Origin: CBDUWP01 sp965370955
Lineage (GTDB): Bacteria; Planctomycetota; Phycisphaerae; Sedimentisphaerales; Anaerobacaceae
Assembly (NCBI GenBank): GCA_965370955.1
Contig: CBDUWP010000053.1
Span: 1 to 9,788 of the forward strand
DNA: 9,788 nt
Direction of reading: 5' to 3'
Of the stretch, positions 6,278 to 9,788 are shown piece after piece. The notes beneath the pieces were generated by a model. The model saw nothing but the letters and a program-made list of their open reading frames with translations. It had not been told where the DNA came from and searched no databases. Every line of letters begins with the position of its first letter. The stretch's first letter is position 1. The translations under genes and the position numbers were made by a program.

Positions 6278-6289
6278 GAATTCACGATC

Positions 6290-7372
6290 ATGACAACAGT
6301 ATCATTGATTACAGGCGACGGGATTGGCCCAGAGATAGCCGAAGCAACAGCTAGATGTATAGATGCGACCGGTGTCGGCATCGAGTGGGACATAGTTGAA
6401 GCCGGCGTTGACGTCATGGCTCGTTTAGGCACCCCCTTGCCTGACGCCACATTAGAATCTGTCAAACGTAACGGCATCGCTTTGAAAGCCCCGATCACGA
6501 CCCCGGTTGGCACAGGCTTTCGCAGTATCAACGTTCACTTGCGTCAGGAGCTGGATTTATATGCTTGTTTGCGTCCTTGCAAAAGTTACGTTGGCGTTCG
6601 CAGTAAATATGAGAACATAGATTTGGTAATCGTGCGTGAGAACACGGAGGATTTATATGCCGGCATTGAGTTTGAAAAGGGCAAAGACGCTACAGGCGAA
6701 TTGATCACTTGGCTCAATAGTCACAGTAAGCGTCCGATCAGTTCGGATTCAGGCATCAGTATCAAACCCATATCAGTAACGGGCACCAAGCGTATTGTCA
6801 AGTTTGCTTTTGATTACGCTCGCAAACTCGGCCGCAAGAAAGTCACCAGCGTTCACAAGGCCAACATCATGAAATATTCTGATGGCCTATGGCTTGACGT
6901 TAGTCGCGAGGTTGCTAAGGACTATCCTGACATTGAATTTGAGGACAGGATTGTCGACAACATGTGCATGCAGCTTTTGCAAAAACCGGAGTTGTATGAT
7001 GTCATAGTTTTGCCGAACCTTTATGGCGACATAGTCAGTGACCTTTGTGCCGGCTTAGTTGGCGGACTCGGCGTAGCCCCTGGCGCTAATATTGGCGATA
7101 ACGGTGCAACATTTGAAGCCACACACGGCAGCGCCCCTAAATATAAAGGCTTGAACAAAGTCAATCCGACAGCCCTGATTTTGAGCGGCATTTTAATGCT
7201 TCGTCACATGAACAAAATGACCGAAGCCGATAGATTGGAGAGCGCCGTCGCCGCTGTTATAGCAGAGGGCAAATCAGTGACTTACGACATGAAACCAGAC
7301 CGCGACGACCCTACAGCCGTCGGCACACAGGAAATGGCTGACGCGATAATTCAGCAGATGCTCAAGAGTTAA
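6290..7372 (+). CDS. icd: Isocitrate dehydrogenase (isocitrate/isopropylmalate dehydrogenase family)
   Basis: Predicted to oxidise and decarboxylate isocitrate to 2-oxoglutarate in the TCA cycle or for glutamate synthesis; cytosolic homodimer by family. It has 360 residues, the compact form. The N-terminus LITGDGIGPE is typical. The substrate loop GFRSINVHLR places Ser at 79, Asn at 81 and Arg at 85, which marks isocitrate rather than isopropylmalate as substrate. Further catalytic or binding residues by alignment to E. coli Icd are R95, R116, Y123, K190, D223, D247 and D251 (NLYGDIVSD). The coenzyme segment is HGSAPKYKG with K284, Y285, V291 and Y332 matching the NADP-selecting K344/Y345/V351/Y391 of E. 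coli; R395 is replaced by Pro (336). NAD enzymes of this size usually have Asp-Ile there, so NADP use is more likely. AAGGA lies 10 nt before the ATG. The DJ-1 gene follows after 15 nt as an operon partner. Homoisocitrate is a less likely alternative substrate. Confidence 0.88.
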   Translation: MTTVSLITGDGIGPEIAEATARCIDATGVGIEWDIVEAGVDVMARLGTPLPDATLESVKRNGIALKAPITTPVGTGFRSINVHLRQELDLYACLRPCKSYVGVRSKYENIDLVIVRENTEDLYAGIEFEKGKDATGELITWLNSHSKRPISSDSGISIKPISVTGTKRIVKFAFDYARKLGRKKVTSVHKANIMKYSDGLWLDVSREVAKDYPDIEFEDRIVDNMCMQLLQKPELYDVIVLPNLYGDIVSDLCAGLVGGLGVAPGANIGDNGATFEATHGSAPKYKGLNKVNPTALILSGILMLRHMNKMTEADRLESAVAAVIAEGKSVTYDMKPDRDDPTAVGTQEMADAIIQQMLKS

Positions 7373-7387
7373 AGATTTGGAGTTCCA

Positions 7388-7933
7388 ATGTCCAAAACCG
7401 TATTAGTTCCGATAGCCGATGGTATAGAAGAGTTAGAGGCGATAACTATTATAGACGTTTTGCGTCGCTCTGGTGCGGTGGTGACAGTTGCTTCTGTCGA
7501 TGATTTAACGATTACTTCTAGCGGCGGCATAAAAATAGTTGCTGACATTTTGATTGACGATTGCCTTGACAGCGATTGGGATTTGATAGCTTTGCCCGGC
7601 GGTTTAGTTGGCGCCGAGCATTTGCGTGATTGCGATAATTTGACCAATCTTTTGAAGCGTCAATCTGCGATGGGCTTATTTTTTGCTGCTATTTGTGCTT
7701 CGCCGGCTATTGTTTTGGAGCGTCACGGATTGCTTCGCGATAAGACTGCCACTTGCTATCCTACTATGGAGAACAAACTTACTTGCCTTATTGGTTCTGG
7801 TGACGTGGTGGTAGATGGCAATTGCGTAACAAGTCGCAGCCCCGGCACTGCGATGAAATTTTCATTAGCGTTGGTTGCGCTATTGTTTGGCGCAAGCCAA
7901 GCCAAATCCCTCGCCGCAATTATGCTCGTATAA
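7388..7933 (+). CDS. DJ-1/PfpI family protein (YajL-like)
   Basis: A 181-residue cytosolic protein of the DJ-1 class I glutamine amidotransferase-like fold. The nucleophile elbow is AAICASP with Cys103, equivalent to Cys106 of human DJ-1. Glu17 in DGIEELEA matches its Glu18, which lowers the thiol pKa. ALPGG (68-72) and the C-terminal TSRSPGTAMKFSLAL are also typical. Proposed roles of the family are glyoxalase or deglycase repair of methylglyoxal damage, a thiol chaperone and oxidative-stress sensing; the deglycase activity is disputed, so I make no specific claim. GGAG (7379-7382) lies 5 nt upstream of the ATG and the gene starts 15 nt after the isocitrate dehydrogenase stop, so both are probably on one mRNA. 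Length and motifs are normal. Link to the dehydrogenase: unknown. Confidence 0.9.
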   Translation: MSKTVLVPIADGIEELEAITIIDVLRRSGAVVTVASVDDLTITSSGGIKIVADILIDDCLDSDWDLIALPGGLVGAEHLRDCDNLTNLLKRQSAMGLFFAAICASPAIVLERHGLLRDKTATCYPTMENKLTCLIGSGDVVVDGNCVTSRSPGTAMKFSLALVALLFGASQAKSLAAIMLV

Positions 7934-7942
7934 TTTCGCGGC
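7913..7942 (+). terminator. Possible terminator hairpin over the DJ-1 stop codon
   Basis: GCCGC-AATTAT (7913-7923) pairs with ATAATT-(TC)-GCGGC (7930-7942) over a 6-nt loop, with a 2-nt bulge. The stem includes the stop codon TAA (7931-7933). The following TAATTTCACGATTT is only weakly T-rich, so termination is possible but not certain. Confidence 0.4.
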
Positions 7943-8058
7943 TAATTTCACGATTTGCCAACAACTGACTCATTGCCTTTTTTCAGCCCTCAAACGCTAC
8001 ATACAGACTATTTCGACCAATCTCTCGCAAAAACTTTCCATTTAAGTTTATTTTTCCC

Positions 8059-8088
8059 TTGACCCAGTAGCAACAATCCCACATTGTT
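8059..8088 (+). promoter_or_regulatory. Dyad over a weak promoter upstream of the metal transporter
   Basis: TTGACC (8059-8064, 5 of 6 to TTGACA) is followed by a perfect inverted repeat AACAAT (8072-8077) - CCCAC - ATTGTT (8083-8088). The right arm lies where the -10 box would be (8082-8087, CATTGT, a poor match). It could be an operator for a metal-responsive repressor of the downstream gene, or simply a hairpin. Confidence 0.3.
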
Positions 8089-8142
8089 ACGTCATGGTTG
8101 ATCAAGTTTTTTATTGTAATCATTAAAAAGGTGTAAATCAAG

Positions 8143-8856
8143 ATGTTAAGTACAGAGACATTGCTTTTATGCGGTACAGCTGCTTCGATAGGCTTTATTC
8201 ACACAGCTCTTGGCCCCGACCATTATTTGCCATTCATCATGATGTGCCGCGCTCGCCGTTGGTCGTTAGCTAAGACAGCTCGCATAACATTTCTTTGCGG
8301 GCTTGGCCATGTTTTGAGTTCGGTTTTTCTCGGTTTCATTGGCATTTTCGTAGGCATTCAGTTATTGAAGCTGGAGTTGTTTGAATCATTTCGCGGTTCG
8401 CTAGCAGCTTGGCTTTTGATTGGCTTTGGCTTTGCTTATTTTGTATGGGGCATTCGCCGCGCGATTTTGAATCGTCCTCACAGTCACCTTCATTTTCATG
8501 CCGACTCTGACGACGACCACGACCACGTTCACAATCACAAGGATTCAGCCCACCATCACATTCCGACCAAGCGTAGTATTACACCTTGGGTATTGTTTAC
8601 GATTTTCATTTTCGGCCCTTGCGAACCACTCATTCCTTTATTGATGTACCCAGCTGCCAACAGTGGTTTATTTGATGTCTTTTTGGTTGCCTCGATATTT
8701 TCTATCGTCACGATAGGCACAATGCTAGCAATTGTTTTATGTTCATCTAGTGGCCTTATGTTTGCGAAATTTGGCCGTTTGGAGCGATATACTCATGCAA
8801 TAGCTGGCGCGACCATTTGTTTATCAGGCTTTGCGATCCAATTTTTAGGCCTTTAA
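8143..8856 (+). CDS. Six-helix membrane protein with His-rich loop, probable Ni/Co-type metal transporter
   Basis: A 237-residue inner-membrane protein. Hydrophobic segments lie at about residues 5-23, 46-72, 87-107, 146-170, 174-200 and 217-236. Helix 1 contains HTALGPDHYLP (H20, D26, H27), which resembles the H-x4-DH signature of NiCoT nickel/cobalt permeases and the UreH/RcnA relatives. GLGHVLSS in helix 2 and GPCEPLIPLL in helix 4 fit the same group (often annotated UreH or TauE/SafE-like). Between helices 3 and 4 a hydrophilic loop (about 108-145) has 11 His between residues 113 and 139, mixed with Asp, a likely metal-binding stretch as in RcnA-type exporters. Uptake versus efflux and the metal cannot be decided. 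AAGGTG lies 9 nt upstream of the ATG. The gene is separated from the DJ-1 gene by 209 nt, with a dyad at 8072-8088. No urease or hydrogenase gene is in view. Confidence 0.75.
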   Translation: MLSTETLLLCGTAASIGFIHTALGPDHYLPFIMMCRARRWSLAKTARITFLCGLGHVLSSVFLGFIGIFVGIQLLKLELFESFRGSLAAWLLIGFGFAYFVWGIRRAILNRPHSHLHFHADSDDDHDHVHNHKDSAHHHIPTKRSITPWVLFTIFIFGPCEPLIPLLMYPAANSGLFDVFLVASIFSIVTIGTMLAIVLCSSSGLMFAKFGRLERYTHAIAGATICLSGFAIQFLGL

Positions 8857-8886
8857 TTTTTTAGAGGTTCCCTGTACAATTAAATC

Positions 8887-8914
8887 TGGACAATATGCTT
8901 AATACATGTATAAT
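8887..8914 (+). promoter_or_regulatory. Strong sigma70-type promoter of greA
   Basis: TGGACA (8887-8892, 5 of 6) is followed after 16 bp by a perfect TATAAT (8909-8914). The start point would be about 8921, giving a leader of about 35 nt. This is the best promoter match in the window and fits a constitutive gene. Confidence 0.7.
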
Positions 8915-8955
8915 TTTTGGAAACGAACTTCTAAAAAGACATGGAGTATACCAAG

Positions 8956-9438
8956 ATGAGTGATAGCGTATTGATTTCAGAAACTGGGTTTGACAAGCTT
9001 ACTGAGACATTGTCCAAACTTGAGAAGGAGCAAGCCGAGGTTAGAATACGTGTTGGTGACGCTCGCGAACAGGGTGATTTGAAAGAAAACGGTGACTACA
9101 TTTATGGCCGCCAGCAATTGGGTTTTATTGAAGGCAAGCTTGCTGAATTAAGAACCAAGATCAATCAATCCGAAAAAGTTGATTGCACGAAAGTCCAATG
9201 TGACAAGGCTTTGTTTGGCACAGTAGTCACTTTATTGGATTTGGACAGTCAAGAGACGATTATATATCAATTATTGGGCATTAACGATGCCAATTATAGT
9301 TCCGGCAGTATTTCCCTTAGTTCTCCGGTAGGTTCCGCCATTGTTGGCCTTTCTGTAGGCGAACAGTCATCCGTAACCATTCCTCGCGGCGAGTTTCGTT
9401 TTGAGATAGTTGATATTTCCCAATCCAAGATTAAGTAG
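8956..9438 (+). CDS. greA: Transcription elongation factor GreA
   Basis: Binds the secondary channel of RNA polymerase and stimulates cleavage of the backtracked RNA 3' end, rescuing stalled complexes. The protein has 160 residues (E. coli GreA has 158). Residues ~1-75 form the antiparallel coiled coil: GFDKLTETLSKLEKEQ, then the tip AREQGDLKENGDY with the two catalytic acids D41 and E44 at the same positions as in E. coli GreA, then FIEGKLAELRTKI. Residues ~80-160 form the FKBP-like domain with SPVGSAIVGLSVGE. The sequence GDYIYGRQQ replaces the usual AEYHAAREQ after the tip. I start at 8956 because GGAG (8943-8946) lies 9 nt upstream; an in-frame ATG at 8941 has no good site and would add five residues (MEYTK). 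The gene is monocistronic as far as can be seen, with a near-consensus promoter at 8887-8914. Confidence 0.95.
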   Translation: MSDSVLISETGFDKLTETLSKLEKEQAEVRIRVGDAREQGDLKENGDYIYGRQQLGFIEGKLAELRTKINQSEKVDCTKVQCDKALFGTVVTLLDLDSQETIIYQLLGINDANYSSGSISLSSPVGSAIVGLSVGEQSSVTIPRGEFRFEIVDISQSKIK

Positions 9439-9584
9439 TGGTATTTTTTTCAAGAGGAAATAATCTCTGCATTCACCGTTTGCGTGACCGAGCCAATCTC
9501 CAAATTTGTCATTGTGAAACCTGCAAAACCATTTTAAGTATGTCATTGCGAGCGGCTTGTCCTTCGTAGCTGGCCACTGCCTGT

Positions 9585-9611
9585 CCTCCGAAGCCCGCAG
9601 GGCGAAGGGGG
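9585..9611. repeat. Hairpin with symmetric GAA/GAA internal loop
   Basis: CCTCC (9585-9589) pairs with GGGGG (9607-9611, one T-G pair) and GCCC (9593-9596) with GGGC (9600-9603) over GCA. GAA faces GAA between the two stems. The form is that of a dispersed palindromic intergenic element; a second copy is not in this window. Confidence 0.6.
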
Positions 9612-9628
9612 AAGCCGGATGCTGAGCC

Positions 9629-9668
9629 TGTCGAAGCTTGTCGAAGCATGTCGAAATGTGTCGAAATG
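9629..9668. repeat. 10-bp tandem repeat TGTCGAAGCN/TGTCGAAATG
   Basis: Four contiguous 10-bp units are seen: TGTCGAAGCT (9629-9638), TGTCGAAGCA (9639-9648), then TGTCGAAATG twice (9649-9668). A fifth degenerate unit TGTCATTGCC (9669-9678) follows and doubles as a copy of the TGTCATTG octamer. The period is close to one DNA helical turn. Confidence 0.85.
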
Positions 9669-9716
9669 TGTCATTGCCCTGCCAGCGTAACTCATGGTAA
9701 ATTAACGAAGTATTTT

Positions 9717-9788
9717 CAACCCTGTAGGGGTTGCAGAATAATAGCCGCAGGTGTAGGGAGCGAATGCGACTGTAACCTGTGGTTATTA
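9717..9788. repeat. Two-hairpin intergenic element at the right edge
   Basis: Hairpin 1 is CAACCC (9717-9722) / GGGTTG (9728-9733) with loop TGTAG. Hairpin 2 pairs TAATAGCCGCAGGT (9739-9752) with ACCTGTGGTTATTA (9775-9788): 14 pairs as RNA, two of them G-U, enclosing 22 nt. The small GGGGTTG hairpin followed by 'ATAATAGCC...GGT...' resembles dispersed elements I recall from planctomycete and related genomes. It may continue beyond the edge. Confidence 0.6.

Larger units (their letters stand above)
9439..9788. other. Gene-free, repeat-rich stretch to the right edge
   Basis: There is no plausible gene on either strand. The first 100 bases are AT-rich, with no clear terminator for greA. From 9541 the DNA becomes GC-richer and consists of short repeats. 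The octamer TGTCATTG occurs at 9507-9514, 9541-9548 and 9669-9676, the second as TGTCATTGCGAGCG, the opening of many dispersed bacterial intergenic repeats. A hairpin (9585-9611), a 10-bp tandem array (9629-9668) and a two-hairpin element (9717-9788) follow and are listed separately. Confidence 0.7.

Noticed and set aside
8857..8955. A terminator for the metal transporter before greA
   Set aside because: There are T-runs around 8836-8862 but no stem of useful length in front of them.
9629..9678. A possible CRISPR array
   Set aside because: The units are only 10 bp and contiguous, with no spacers, and no cas gene is present.

Overview
The window most likely comes from an anaerobic planctomycete of the Phycisphaerae/Sedimentisphaerales type. 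This is an inference from two things. First, the exported protein at the left edge carries an 'ADDW(x)C...PVTD(x)HWWGS' block that I associate with the large secreted proteins of those bacteria. Second, the GGGtGRT/NifU-like gene pair is typical of strict anaerobes. The DNA has a medium GC content with AT-rich spacers, and both tRNA genes lack an encoded CCA. No phage, transposase or CRISPR gene is present. Most of the window is ordinary chromosomal housekeeping sequence.

Layout. (1) Bases 1-2008, minus strand: a secreted protein of at least 669 residues whose C-terminus lies beyond the left edge. (2) 2009-2468: a spacer without a gene. (3) 2469-2542, minus: tRNA-Arg(TCG) with its own promoter. 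(4) 2710-3867, plus: a THUMP-domain 23S rRNA methyltransferase (RlmL/YpsC type). It converges on (5) a minus-strand operon at 5780-4055, made of an IscU/NifU-like scaffold protein followed by a GGGtGRT protein; a strong terminator lies between the two transcripts. (6) 5923-5995, minus: tRNA-Lys(TTT), with a terminator separating it from the operon. (7) 6290-7933, plus: an isocitrate dehydrogenase and a DJ-1/PfpI protein in one operon. Two candidate tandem promoters and a leader with 8-bp tandem repeats precede it. (8) 8143-8856, plus: a six-helix membrane protein with a His-rich loop, probably a Ni/Co-type metal transporter. (9) 8956-9438, plus: GreA, behind a near-consensus promoter. (10) 9439-9788: a gene-free stretch packed with hairpins and short repeats, cut by the right edge.

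Functionally the genes cover translation (two tRNAs, rRNA methylation), transcription elongation (GreA), central carbon metabolism (isocitrate to 2-oxoglutarate), protein or thiol maintenance (DJ-1), Fe-S or metal handling (scaffold/GGGtGRT pair, metal transporter) and an exported surface protein. The most open question is what the scaffold/GGGtGRT pair does: it is widely conserved, to my knowledge without an assigned role, and here it has lost the Asp that makes IscU clusters labile. Other points worth a look are the tandem-repeat leader of the dehydrogenase, the motif deviations in the methyltransferase, and the dyad over a possible promoter of the metal transporter.
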